DNA from: Boudabousia tangfeifanii
GTDB lineage: Bacteria; Actinomycetota; Actinomycetes; Actinomycetales; Actinomycetaceae
Direction of reading: 5' to 3'
Length of the DNA stretch: 64,000 bases
Assembly: GCF_001856685.1 (NCBI RefSeq)
Contig: NZ_CP017812.1
Location: forward strand, 1,922,001 to 1,986,000
Shown here: piece by piece, positions 1 to 8,574 of the stretch
How positions within the stretch are numbered: position 1 is the stretch's first letter
How the letters are laid out: each line of letters begins with the position of its first letter
Position numbers and translations under genes: made by a program
The notes under the pieces: generated by a model
What the model saw: the letters and a program-made list of their open reading frames with translations, nothing else
Database searches by the model: none
What the model was told of the DNA's origin: nothing

Positions 1-22
1 TAATCCACAAGGGAGTATTACC

Positions 23-304
23 ATGGGACAGAACACTGCGGCCGGAGCCGCTCAATCAGCCGAACCGACCCCTACTGACGCTGTAGCCACCCCAAATGGC
101 GCAGTGCTAGGTGGCCCCGAACTTGACCTCACTCCAGAAGAGGCCGGCGAGGCACCCGAAGAAACCTACGAAAATGAAACTGAAGAGCGTCCTGCGACGC
201 TTTCTGACGCTGAAGCTGCCGTGCTGCGCCCCAATGATGCCGCAGCCGACTCGGCGGTAGATGCGGCCATTAACGACCCGCACGCACGAGGCACCGGCGC
301 CTAA
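23..304 (+). CDS. acidic Ala/Glu/Pro-rich small protein, unknown
   Basis: A 93-residue low-complexity protein rich in Ala, Glu, Pro and Asp, with no membrane segment and no recognisable domain. A purine-rich AAGGGAG sits about 7 nt before the ATG, so this start is plausible. The frame is open to the left edge of the window, however, so this could be the polar C-terminal tail of a longer protein that began upstream. The next gene is tatC. TatA or TatB genes often lie before tatC in actinobacteria and end in tails of this composition, so a TatA/B tail is one reading, but no TatA transmembrane or amphipathic helix is visible here. Function not assigned. Confidence 0.5.
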   Translation: MGQNTAAGAAQSAEPTPTDAVATPNGAVLGGPELDLTPEEAGEAPEETYENETEERPATLSDAEAAVLRPNDAAADSAVDAAINDPHARGTGA

Positions 305-350
305 AGTTTCCTTTTTCTTTCCCTTTCCTAAGTTTTCAAGTTATTGTCTC

Positions 351-1187
351 GTGCCAAAGATTCGTCAGGTTTTCGTTGCTCTGGGGTCGGCAGGTAAACG
401 CCTGTTCGCCCGGCTTGGGCAGAAGCTATCCGCTTGGTGGGCTAGCTTTCTTTCCGACCGGCCGGCCCCAGAGCCACAAACCATTTTGGAGCACTTGGCG
501 GAGGCGCGCCGCCGGCTCCTGTGGGCGCTAGGTGGCATTGTGGTGGCCAGTATTGCCGGCTGGTTCCTCACCGACTGGCTTTTGGCCCTGATTACTAATG
601 GCTTCCAGTCTGGCCAATCCCTCAACTTTGTCACGGTTGGGGGTGCTTTCGATCTGCGAGTTCGTTTAGCTTTTTGGGCCGGTTTTATTCTTTCCGCCCC
701 GTGGTGGCTGGCCCAAATCTGGCTATTTTTGGCCCCCGGTTTGCGTCGCCGCGAACAAGTGTATTTAGCTTCTTTCGCCCTAGCTTCTCTACTGCTATTT
801 AGTGGGGGTGCTGCTTTTGGGGTGTGGATGGCACCGCGGGCAGTCGCCATTTTGACCGAGTTCGCTCCCAGCGGCTCCACCACGCTGCTTACCGCCGCCA
901 GCTATGTCACCTTCTACACTCGCTTGGTGTTACTTTTCGGTTTGTCGGGGCTGTTTCCCGTGATTTTAGTGGCGCTAAATTTTCTGGGGATTCTCTCGTC
1001 TCGCGTCATGCTCAAAGGTTGGCGAGTGGTCACCCTGCTAGTTTTTGTTTTTGCGGCAATCGCTAATCCGCTCCCCTCGCCTTGGTCCATGACGGTTCAG
1101 GCGCTGGTGCTGATGGCCTTGTATTTCTTGGCAATTGGGATTGCGAAACTGCGCGAGCGGAGCCTAGCAAAACAGCTTGGGGTCTAG
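351..1187 (+). CDS. tatC: Sec-independent protein translocase TatC
   Basis: Integral membrane subunit of the twin-arginine translocase, which recognises RR signal peptides and exports folded proteins. The family block LEHLAEARRRL, equivalent to the usual hLxELRxRL, is followed by about six transmembrane segments. The loop APWWLAQIWLFLAPGLRRRE matches the conserved P/F/E-containing periplasmic region, and ANPLPSPWSM matches the last conserved loop. I chose GTG at 351, in frame about 45 nt after the end of the preceding ORF; an ATG at 261 would overlap that ORF and lacks a ribosome site. The Shine-Dalgarno before 351 is also weak, so the start is uncertain. About 50 extra N-terminal residues precede the family core, which is common in actinobacterial TatC. 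Confidence 0.9.
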   Translation: MPKIRQVFVALGSAGKRLFARLGQKLSAWWASFLSDRPAPEPQTILEHLAEARRRLLWALGGIVVASIAGWFLTDWLLALITNGFQSGQSLNFVTVGGAFDLRVRLAFWAGFILSAPWWLAQIWLFLAPGLRRREQVYLASFALASLLLFSGGAAFGVWMAPRAVAILTEFAPSGSTTLLTAASYVTFYTRLVLLFGLSGLFPVILVALNFLGILSSRVMLKGWRVVTLLVFVFAAIANPLPSPWSMTVQALVLMALYFLAIGIAKLRERSLAKQLGV

Positions 1188-1210
1188 TTTTTCAGCCCAA
1201 TCTCCTTTAT

Positions 1211-1228
1211 ACTTAGGGTAACCTAAGT
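1211..1228. promoter_or_regulatory. DtxR/IdeR-like iron box before DUF2218 gene
   Basis: ACTTAGGGTAACCTAAGT is an inverted repeat (7-bp arms ACTTAGG/CCTAAGT). Its TTAGGGTAACCTAA core matches 13 of 14 positions of the right-hand part of the DtxR consensus TTAGGTTAGSCTAACCTAA; the left five consensus positions are poorly conserved. It lies 16 nt before the ATG at 1244, where a bound repressor would block transcription start. Iron-dependent repression is inferred. Confidence 0.55.
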
Positions 1229-1243
1229 TATTTTGGAGTTTTT

Positions 1244-1636
1244 ATGGATCAGTTTGTTTCTGCCACCTTGGTTGCAACCGACCGTCCAGGTCGTTACGCC
1301 AAACAGTTGGCTTCCCACATGTCTCGCAAGATTTCAACCGCTTTTGACCCGAATACCGGTTTGGGTTTCCTTGATTTTAATGGCCGAGGGCGGGCACGCC
1401 TGGTGGCCTTGGACGAGGGCTTGCGGATGGAGCTCTTTTGTGAGGAAACGGAAATGCCTCGGCTGGAACAAATCATTGGTTCACATTTGGCCCGTTTTGG
1501 CTGGTCCGAACAAATGCAAGTAGCTTGGACCCGTGCCGATGGCACTCCCGGCGATGTTTCCGGTCCCTACACGAAAGAAGAAATCGAAGCTCGTCGTAAG
1601 GCCAAGCAAGCTGCCAAAGCTGCCGCTGCCACCTAG
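1244..1636 (+). CDS. DUF2218 domain protein, probably iron-regulated
   Basis: A 130-residue soluble protein matching the DUF2218 family over nearly its full length: an early ATLVATDRPGRYAKQLASHMSRK-type block, a central strand/turn region with GRGRARLVA, and a helix containing LEQIIGSHLARFG. An Ala/Lys-rich tail follows residue about 108. The biochemical role of DUF2218 is not established; members are often found near siderophore or iron-uptake genes. Here a DtxR-like palindrome sits just before the gene and a siderophore importer lies 1.2 kb away, so a role in iron metabolism is a reasonable inference. GGAG 5 nt upstream supports the ATG start. Confidence 0.8.
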   Translation: MDQFVSATLVATDRPGRYAKQLASHMSRKISTAFDPNTGLGFLDFNGRGRARLVALDEGLRMELFCEETEMPRLEQIIGSHLARFGWSEQMQVAWTRADGTPGDVSGPYTKEEIEARRKAKQAAKAAAAT

Positions 1637-1680
1637 GCGTAATTCCGCGTCTTTTGGGCGATCATGTTAGCCTTACTGGC

Positions 1681-2091
1681 ATGGAAACTAGTGGCAGTGT
1701 CAGGGTAGATGTGTGGCTGTGGGCCGTACGTCAATGTAAGACCCGTTCGCTGGCCACTAACGAGTGCAAGGCCGGGCACGTCCGCGTTAATGGCGAAACT
1801 GCCAAGCCTGCCCAGAAAGTCAGCGTGGGCGACGAGGTGCGCTATCGTTTCCAAGGATTTGACCGAATTTTAGAGGTCACCGGTTTGCTCCAAAAACGTA
1901 GTAGCGCCCAGGTGGCTAGCCAGTGCTACATAGACCATTCGCCCCCTCGTCCGAAAGTCTATGTGCCGGCCCCAGCCTTTCGCCCTCGGGGTTCTGGTCG
2001 ACCAACTAAAAAAGAACGCCGCGAGCTGGATCGTTTCCTTGCCGCGCAGCGTGAATCCCACCTTGACCTCTTTGCTGAGGATGAGTTCTAG
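1681..2091 (+). CDS. S4-domain RNA-binding protein (Hsp15/RqcP-like)
   Basis: Small basic protein with an N-terminal S4 RNA-binding domain: VRVDVWLWAVRQCKTRSLAT, then AGHVRVNGE and VGDEVRYRF, the hallmark order of Hsp15-type S4 proteins. The C-terminal 50 residues are charged and Pro/Arg-rich (GSGRPTKKERRELDRF), as in the family. Hsp15 binds free 50S subunits carrying nascent chains, and Gram-positive relatives act in ribosome rescue; which applies here is inference. I prefer ATG 1681 to the upstream TTG at 1654 because conservation begins right after it, although neither has a strong ribosome site. Confidence 0.85.
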   Translation: METSGSVRVDVWLWAVRQCKTRSLATNECKAGHVRVNGETAKPAQKVSVGDEVRYRFQGFDRILEVTGLLQKRSSAQVASQCYIDHSPPRPKVYVPAPAFRPRGSGRPTKKERRELDRFLAAQRESHLDLFAEDEF

Positions 2092-2132
2092 TTTTTGCTA
2101 TCTTTCTATGTATCCCATCCTAAGGAGTTGTG

Positions 2133-2483
2133 ATGAGTGGACTGATGCGAAGTAATTTCAATGAAGAAATAATGACGGAAATTTCATGGCTCAAGCAGGC
2201 TGTCACCGCAATCAATGACCATCTGGGAATGAATTCCTACGTTGCTTGCCTCCTGCGTAACTTTGTCGAACCCGAAGAGTCCCAAGCGATAGAACAAGCA
2301 ATTTTCCATAATGCCAGGCAAATTGCCTCCATGTCTTTTGAAGAATCACGGGCAGAAATAAATAGAGCTTATAAAAAGATCGTTGGTAGAGATATTGGAC
2401 TTAGAGACGAAGTGATAAAAGAACTACTTGCCCTAAAACTCCAAGAACTCGGCCTAACCAGCGATTTAGAAATAGACAGCTAG
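2133..2483 (+). CDS. hypothetical protein, A/T-richer codon use
   Basis: A 117-residue, mostly helical soluble protein that I do not recognise. AAGGAG 5 nt before the ATG gives a good start; a GTG directly before it is too close. Sequence features are an N-terminal amphipathic stretch, one CLLRNF segment, then a Glu/Arg-rich helical region ending in ELLALKLQELGL. Its codons are more A-ending than the neighbours, which suggests a recent arrival. It converges with the siderophore ATPase gene, and the two coding ends overlap by 18 bp, so no terminator can lie between them. Confidence 0.65.
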   Translation: MSGLMRSNFNEEIMTEISWLKQAVTAINDHLGMNSYVACLLRNFVEPEESQAIEQAIFHNARQIASMSFEESRAEINRAYKKIVGRDIGLRDEVIKELLALKLQELGLTSDLEIDS

Positions 2484-3323
2484 GCAGCGACCGGCGACGC
2501 GGCATACTTCCATGGGAACCCCGTACACTTCTTCTAGCACGTGAGATTTCATGATTTCATCCGGGTGCCCATCAAAGGCTACTTGGCCATCTTTCATCGC
2601 AATCAGGCGGTCACAATAGGCGGCGGCCACGTTAATATCGTGGAGCACCACCACGATTGTTCGCCCTCGTTCATCCGCCAGTTTACGCAGCAGTCGCATA
2701 ATGCCAACCACGTGCCGCAAATCCAGGTTATTTAACGGTTCGTCTAACAAAATGACTTCAGTTTCTTGCGCTAACACCATCGCAATGAAAGCGCGTTGCC
2801 GTTGTCCCCCAGATAGTTCATCAAGGTACTTTTCAGCCAAATCGTGCAGGTCGAGGGCGTCCATCGCCTGCTCCACCGCGCGGTGGCACTCATTGGTCAA
2901 ACGCCCCTGAGAATGCGGGAAACGCCCGAACTCCACCAGCTCACGCACTTTCAGGCGGGTGTCGGAACGATTTTCTTGACGCAGCACGCCCAAAGCTTTG
3001 GCGATCTGCCTAGAGTCAGTTTGGTGCACGTCCAAATCGTGCAACCACACTCGACCTTGCTGCGGGGTTTGCAAACGTGCCAACAAAGAAAGCAAAGTGG
3101 ACTTCCCTGCTCCGTTTGGGCCGAGCAGGGCGGTAACGCCACCGTGGGGCAAATCGAGCGAGACCTGATCTACCACCACATGCTCGCCATAGGCCCGAAG
3201 TAGCCCTTCAGTTTTTAGCAAAGGGGTTGCTGGCGTGCCCGTTGGTTTCTCTAGGTTGGCGTCCTCGGCCTCGGCCAGCAGATTGCTGGAGGCCTTACTA
3301 AACATGCGCGTCAACATCGTCAT
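2466..3323 (-). CDS. siderophore ABC transporter ATP-binding protein
   Basis: ATPase of a FecCD/FepC-type iron-chelate importer. Walker A GPNGAGKS, Q-loop region LGVLRQENRSDTRLKVRELV, signature LSGGQRQR, Walker B VILLDEPLNNLD and switch histidine in VVLHDIN are all intact. The ATG at 3323 follows GGGAATTAGG and begins directly after the stop of the permease gene, so I chose it over an upstream in-frame codon at 3374 that would lie inside the permease gene. The N-terminal 40 residues precede the domain and are unconserved. It is the last gene of the four-gene importer operon and powers import through the two permeases encoded before it. Confidence 0.93.
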   Translation of the reverse strand: MTMLTRMFSKASSNLLAEAEDANLEKPTGTPATPLLKTEGLLRAYGEHVVVDQVSLDLPHGGVTALLGPNGAGKSTLLSLLARLQTPQQGRVWLHDLDVHQTDSRQIAKALGVLRQENRSDTRLKVRELVEFGRFPHSQGRLTNECHRAVEQAMDALDLHDLAEKYLDELSGGQRQRAFIAMVLAQETEVILLDEPLNNLDLRHVVGIMRLLRKLADERGRTIVVVLHDINVAAAYCDRLIAMKDGQVAFDGHPDEIMKSHVLEEVYGVPMEVCRVAGRCLAVYF

Positions 3324-3324
3324 C

Positions 3325-4302
3325 CTAATTCCCTTTTCTAAACAACAGCAGGTGCAAGAAGAACAAGCCCCCAATAAACTCGACCACTACCGCGAGCACG
3401 GTGTTGTACCCCAGCAGACGCCCCAAAATGAACTGACCCGCCACCAAGGCGAGCGCCCCAAAAAATCCCGAAAGTACCAGGGTGTAGGCATGGCGGTCAG
3501 ATGGGGCCAACTGGTAAGCCAGTGAGGCAACCAGCAACCCAAAGAAAGTAACCGGACCAACCAGCGCGGTCGCTGCCGCCACCAAAGCCACGACCACCAC
3601 GAACACGCGAATCAACCAGCGCCGATAATCCACCCCTAAACTGATCGCATTATCGCGCCCCAAAGCCAACACATCCAGGTAACGTCGCCAACTCCAAAGC
3701 AGCAAACAGCCAAGTAGAACCACCAGCGAAGCAACCCCCAAGTTCGCCCGATTGACCGTCTCAAAAGAAGCAAAAATACGCGCCTGTAGAACCTGAAACT
3801 CACCGGGATCAATCAGATTCTGCAGCAAGGAGGTTAAAGAACGCAGCACCGTCCCCGAAATAATGCCAACCAGCAGCACAAATTCCAGGTTCGATCGGCC
3901 CCCACGGAACATGAGCCACATCAGCCCACCCCCAAGGATGAGCATTAGCAAAGTGTTGCCAAAGAACATCAAAGGTGGCCAGATAAGTCCCGAGGCCGTC
4001 GCCCCCAACCCGAAAGTCAACGCCGTTTGAATGAACACGTACAGGGCATCAAAGCCAATCAAGGCGGGGGTTACCACCCGATTTTGAGTGATCGCGTGAA
4101 ACGCCACCGTTGAGGCGCCGATTGCGACCCCCACCAAGGTTAAGGAAGCTAAGGAAGTTAGGCGCAGGCGCAAAATAAAGCTCGAGCCAGAAGGCAAGTC
4201 CCACCAAATAAAAGCGGCGGCGGCTAGCAACAAAAGTAACGGGGTAACCCACATGATCCAGCGGCGAGGTAGGCGAGTCGGACAAACTGTTTTCTCAGCC
4301 AC
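3325..4302 (-). CDS. siderophore ABC transporter permease (FecCD), second
   Basis: Multi-spanning permease of the FecCD/BtuC family. Recognisable blocks are VGVAIGASTVAFHAITQNRVVTPALIGFDALY near the N-terminus (the conserved gate region), ALGRDNAISLGVDYRRW (ATPase-contact loop) and VGPVTFFGLLVASLAYQL. This block pattern resembles the second permease of YclN/YclO-type petrobactin or catecholate systems. The GTG start at 4302 has AAGGAA 5 nt upstream and overlaps the end of the preceding permease gene by 8 bp, indicating translational coupling. A longer reading from 4329 is possible but would start without a ribosome site. Confidence 0.92.
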   Translation of the reverse strand: MAEKTVCPTRLPRRWIMWVTPLLLLLAAAAFIWWDLPSGSSFILRLRLTSLASLTLVGVAIGASTVAFHAITQNRVVTPALIGFDALYVFIQTALTFGLGATASGLIWPPLMFFGNTLLMLILGGGLMWLMFRGGRSNLEFVLLVGIISGTVLRSLTSLLQNLIDPGEFQVLQARIFASFETVNRANLGVASLVVLLGCLLLWSWRRYLDVLALGRDNAISLGVDYRRWLIRVFVVVVALVAAATALVGPVTFFGLLVASLAYQLAPSDRHAYTLVLSGFFGALALVAGQFILGRLLGYNTVLAVVVEFIGGLFFLHLLLFRKGN

Positions 4303-5338
4303 GACGGTTCCTTTGCAACAACATGACAATGAAAATCACGCCTCCGAGCACTCCCAAAATGGTGCCTACTGGGATTTCGAAAGGAAAACGAATCAGACGA
4401 CCAATCAGGTCACAGGCTAAAGTCAAAGTGGCTCCACCCAAAGCTACCCAGGGCAAAGCAAAACGCGTATTCTCACCCAAATAGTGGGCGGCTAAACCAG
4501 GCACCACCAGCCCGAGGAAAGGAATCGAACCGATAGTCACCACGTTGATCGCCGAAACAATCGCCACCAAGGCCAGGCCCAGCCAGCGCACTTGGTTAGT
4601 GCGCACCCCCGCATTAATCGCTAGGTCCTCACCCAAACTAAGCAAGGTAAAACGATCGGCGGCAAGGTACATGATGACTGCAGCAATCGCCACCAGCCAC
4701 AAAAGTTCATAGCGCCCCTTCAAGACCGAAGCGAAAGAGCCCAAACGCCAACCACCCAAAGCTTGCAAAAGATCAAAACGGTAGGCCAAGAAGGTGGCCA
4801 CCGCCCCAATCACCGAGCCCAACATGATGCCGACCAACGGGACTGTAAACAGGGAACGAGTTTTCACTCTTTGGACAATCAACAAGAAAATGCCGGTGCC
4901 GATAAGGGCAAAAACAGTGGCGGCCAGCATTTTCCAAAACACGGGAGCCCCCGGGGCCACAATCGCAATCAGCACTAGGCCTAAACTGGCGGCCTCATTC
5001 GTGCCCACCGTCGCCGGTTCGACAAAACGATTGCGAGTTAGCAACTGCAGTAAGAAGCCCGCCACCGCTAGGGAGGCGCCGGCCAACAAGGCCGCGGCCG
5101 TCCTCGGCCAGCGTGACAGCCACACCAGGTACGAGGAAGTCTCCCCCACCCCCACCAGCAGGCTCAAGAAGGATAGCAAGGCCAGGCCTAGGAGCCAGGC
5201 AAGGAAAATCCGGCGACGACGACGGGCCACCTTTTCCTTCTGCCGATCTGCATCCGGGTTTTTGGCGGACGGGAATGCCAGCCCCGAGGCGAGTGGAGCC
5301 GAAACCTCGGGGCTGGCGTTTGGAGAGGAACGCGCCAT
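4295..5338 (-). CDS. siderophore ABC transporter permease (FecCD), first
   Basis: FecCD-family integral membrane permease. An N-terminal cytosolic tail of about 40 residues precedes the first membrane span. The conserved WPRTAAALLAGASLAVAGFLLQLLTRNRFVEPATVGTNEAASLGL-type block then aligns with the TM2-TM3 region that forms the translocation pathway. LGEDLAINAGVRTNQVRWLGL is the coupling loop that touches the ATPase, and IPFLGLVVPGLA is the typical late-span motif. It pairs with the following permease as a heterodimer. ATG 5338 lies 7 nt after the binding-protein stop; a TTG directly before it at 5341 is an alternative. Confidence 0.92.
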   Translation of the reverse strand: MARSSPNASPEVSAPLASGLAFPSAKNPDADRQKEKVARRRRRIFLAWLLGLALLSFLSLLVGVGETSSYLVWLSRWPRTAAALLAGASLAVAGFLLQLLTRNRFVEPATVGTNEAASLGLVLIAIVAPGAPVFWKMLAATVFALIGTGIFLLIVQRVKTRSLFTVPLVGIMLGSVIGAVATFLAYRFDLLQALGGWRLGSFASVLKGRYELLWLVAIAAVIMYLAADRFTLLSLGEDLAINAGVRTNQVRWLGLALVAIVSAINVVTIGSIPFLGLVVPGLAAHYLGENTRFALPWVALGGATLTLACDLIGRLIRFPFEIPVGTILGVLGGVIFIVMLLQRNRRG

Positions 5339-5345
5339 CAAACGT

Positions 5346-6383
5346 TTACTTTAGAACCGAAGCTACCTGGTCAAGCATGCCGTTCATGGTGGCAATACCA
5401 CCACCAACGAGGTACCAGTCGGTGCCGTTGAGATAGTCGATCCCGTTATTCTTGCCGGCCTCGGTGTTCTTAATCAGGTCATTATCCAAAAGGGCCTGCG
5501 CGGCATTTTCGCCGTGGCCAACCGCGGAATCACGATCGAGGACGAACAGGTAGCGAGGGTTGGCCTGCGAAACAAATTCGAAGGAAATCGGTTCGCCGTG
5601 ACGGCCTTCCTGCTTCACGTCAGCCGCTGGAGCAAAACCAAGATCCTGGAAGACAATAGCGAAACGCGAGTTCGGGCCGAAAGCGGACATCTTGCCACCA
5701 TTGGTCATGATGAAGAGGGACTTACCACCCTGCGCCTTGGCAGCGATTTCACCGGCGCGCGCATGGAGTTCGCTAATGGCTCGCTCGCCCTGTTCTTTCT
5801 GGCCGAAAATCTGGGCGATAGTACGGATCTTGTCGTCGTTAGCTTGCATGGTCGAGACGCCCTTGGCATCCGACAAGTCAATGGTTGGAGCTACGTCCTT
5901 CAGATCGTTGTAAACCTTGGCGGTGCGCGAAGAAAGAATAATCAAGTCCGGCTTTGCCCCAGCGATGGCCTCTAGGTCTGGCTTCACCATCGAGCCGGCC
6001 TTGGCTTTGCCTTCATACGGCTTAAGCACTGCGGGCAAACCCGGAGCCTTCGGCAAAATACCGATCGAGTCGCCAGCACCCAAAGAAACCATGTCGTCGG
6101 CGGCCGCCAAATCCATGACCGCCACATTCTTGGGGTTACATGGCACTTCGGTCTCGCCCTGGGCGTGCTTAATTTTTACGGTGCCTTCGCAGGTACTGGC
6201 CGGCTGGTCATTTTGCTTTTCGGCAGTCGGCTGGGTTACCGGGGCCTCGACAGTCTTTTCGCTGGCCGAGGGCGCCGCGGTGGAACCAGTGTCGGTGGTG
6301 GCACCATCAGTGCCGCAACCGGCCAAAACTAGCGCCATGGTGGCGAGGGGCAAGGCCGCAAACATTTTCTTCTTGAGGGTCAT
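5346..6383 (-). CDS. siderophore-binding lipoprotein (YclQ/CeuE/FatB family)
   Basis: Extracellular substrate-binding lipoprotein of the importer. The signal peptide MTLKKKMF...LVLAGC places the lipidated cysteine at residue 23. A Ser/Thr/Glu-rich linker precedes the domain, which opens with VKIKHAQGETEVPCNPKNVAVMDLAA, continues with KPDLEAIAGAKPDLIILSSR and ends with GTDWYLVGGGIATMNGMLDQV. This is the signature of the YclQ/CeuE/FatB group that binds catecholate-type ferric siderophores (petrobactin, enterobactin fragments). Substrate here is inferred from family only; no siderophore biosynthesis genes are in the window, so it may use siderophores made by others. A strong AGGAGG sits before the ATG, and a DtxR box lies about 200 bp upstream. 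Confidence 0.93.
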   Translation of the reverse strand: MTLKKKMFAALPLATMALVLAGCGTDGATTDTGSTAAPSASEKTVEAPVTQPTAEKQNDQPASTCEGTVKIKHAQGETEVPCNPKNVAVMDLAAADDMVSLGAGDSIGILPKAPGLPAVLKPYEGKAKAGSMVKPDLEAIAGAKPDLIILSSRTAKVYNDLKDVAPTIDLSDAKGVSTMQANDDKIRTIAQIFGQKEQGERAISELHARAGEIAAKAQGGKSLFIMTNGGKMSAFGPNSRFAIVFQDLGFAPAADVKQEGRHGEPISFEFVSQANPRYLFVLDRDSAVGHGENAAQALLDNDLIKNTEAGKNNGIDYLNGTDWYLVGGGIATMNGMLDQVASVLK

Positions 6384-6419
6384 GGGTCCTCCTTGAATCC
6401 ATGGCCAACCATTCCGACA

Positions 6420-6540
6420 ATGACTGCTCGATTCCCAAAATCACTCCCCCGTTAGGAACACTCGGATCCAAAGTGGATCAGGTTCCCGACTGTGGGTCTT
6501 TGTGATTCCCGCACAGAATCGAAACTTTCGTCCAATACAG
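6420..6540 (-). ncRNA. structured leader of the siderophore operon, unclassified
   Basis: Between the DtxR box and the start codon the transcript can form two hairpins. One spans 6490-6516 with CTGTG/CACAG arms. The other spans 6455-6486 with outer GGAAC/GTTCC and inner GATCC/GGATC arms and a 5-nt loop. I cannot match it to a known riboswitch class. It contains AACCTGATCC, which recalls the 3' half of a TPP element, but the CTGAGA box and the TAAT core are absent. Confidence 0.3.
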
Positions 6541-6589
6541 ACATTATCCTCAAACTGAAGAAAAATGATCTCTAAGAGACTCACACTTT

Positions 6590-6608
6590 TTAGGTTTGGC
6601 TGACCTAA
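6590..6608. promoter_or_regulatory. DtxR/IdeR iron box of siderophore operon
   Basis: TTAGGTTTGGCTGACCTAA matches the 19-bp DtxR consensus TTAGGTTAGSCTAACCTAA at 17 positions, with the two mismatches placed symmetrically about the centre. It lies about 207 bp before the start of the binding-lipoprotein gene, inside the probable promoter (TTGCTT lies just upstream on the minus strand). The operon should therefore be repressed by a DtxR/IdeR-type regulator when iron is plentiful. The regulator gene itself is not in this window. Confidence 0.85.
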
Positions 6609-6735
6609 CTTATTTAAGCAAGGTTGATGTTACGAAAAAGTGAAAAGTGTCGTCAAGCGATTGTTAACCTTCCCACCAAAGGTTGCGACAGAGGCGTCAT
6701 AAACCTTGAGATTCTGCGGTTTTTCCCCGGTTTGC

Positions 6736-6774
6736 AAAAAACGTGTGCGCCCCAGGCATTTGGGGCGCACACGT
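6736..6774 (-). terminator. rho-independent terminator of purA
   Basis: Perfect 13-bp stem ACGTGTGCGCCCC/GGGGCGCACACGT with an 8-nt loop, followed on the minus strand by six T residues. It begins about 30 nt after the purA stop codon. Confidence 0.9.
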
Positions 6775-6803
6775 TAGTGAAGTTATGAAGTTGTGGCAGT
6801 TAC

Positions 6804-8111
<1,308 letters not shown>

Positions 8112-8271
8112 TTACTCGACCGATCTCAGGCCAAGTTACAACGCGCAATTTTAGCATGATTAGCCGATTGCCATCGTGGGCACTTTTTCCTGCCGCGAAT
8201 ACTTTATTTTTAAGAAAAATTTAGCGGAATAAAGGGACGGGTTAGGGTTTAGTTTGCTACTCTTAATGGTT

Positions 8272-8574
8272 ATGAAACGTAGTCTCTTTTTCTTACTTGG
8301 CGGCGCTGCCTTAACTGGTGCCGCAGTTGGCGCAATTATGGCTTGGCGAGGACGCCAGAGCGAAGATCCTTGGCAGAGCGCTGACCCGATTATTGTTGAT
8401 GGCCATGTGCGCCCTACTGGTTATGGTCCGGCAGGTATTTTCGGCACCCATGGGGCTCACAATGGTTACGCCCCGGCCCATAAGTTCGCGGAGAACGACA
8501 ACACCCCTTACACCCAGCAGGGCTACGGTCCTCACGGCATGGGCGGCTACGGGCCAGTTCACCAGACCCACTGA
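8272..8574 (+). CDS. small membrane-anchored Gly/Tyr/His-rich protein
   Basis: About 100 residues: a basic start MKRS, one hydrophobic helix LFFLLGGAALTGAAVGAIMAW, then a polar tail rich in Gly, Tyr, Pro and His (GYGPAGIFGTHGAHNGYAP, later GYGPHGMGGYGP). No known family recognised. ATG 8272 puts Met-Lys-Arg before the helix; ATG 8266 is also possible. No Shine-Dalgarno is visible and a TACTCT hexamer ends 8 bp before 8272, so the message may be leaderless. Its stop overlaps the start of the LppM-like gene as TGATG, so the two are probably co-translated envelope proteins. Confidence 0.65.
   Translation: MKRSLFFLLGGAALTGAAVGAIMAWRGRQSEDPWQSADPIIVDGHVRPTGYGPAGIFGTHGAHNGYAPAHKFAENDNTPYTQQGYGPHGMGGYGPVHQTH

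Noticed and set aside
6420-6540. TPP riboswitch in the siderophore leader, suggested by AACCTGATCC
   Set aside because: The CTGAGA box and TAAT core of TPP elements are missing, and the operon is an iron importer behind a DtxR box. No cobalamin-type GCCACTG box either.
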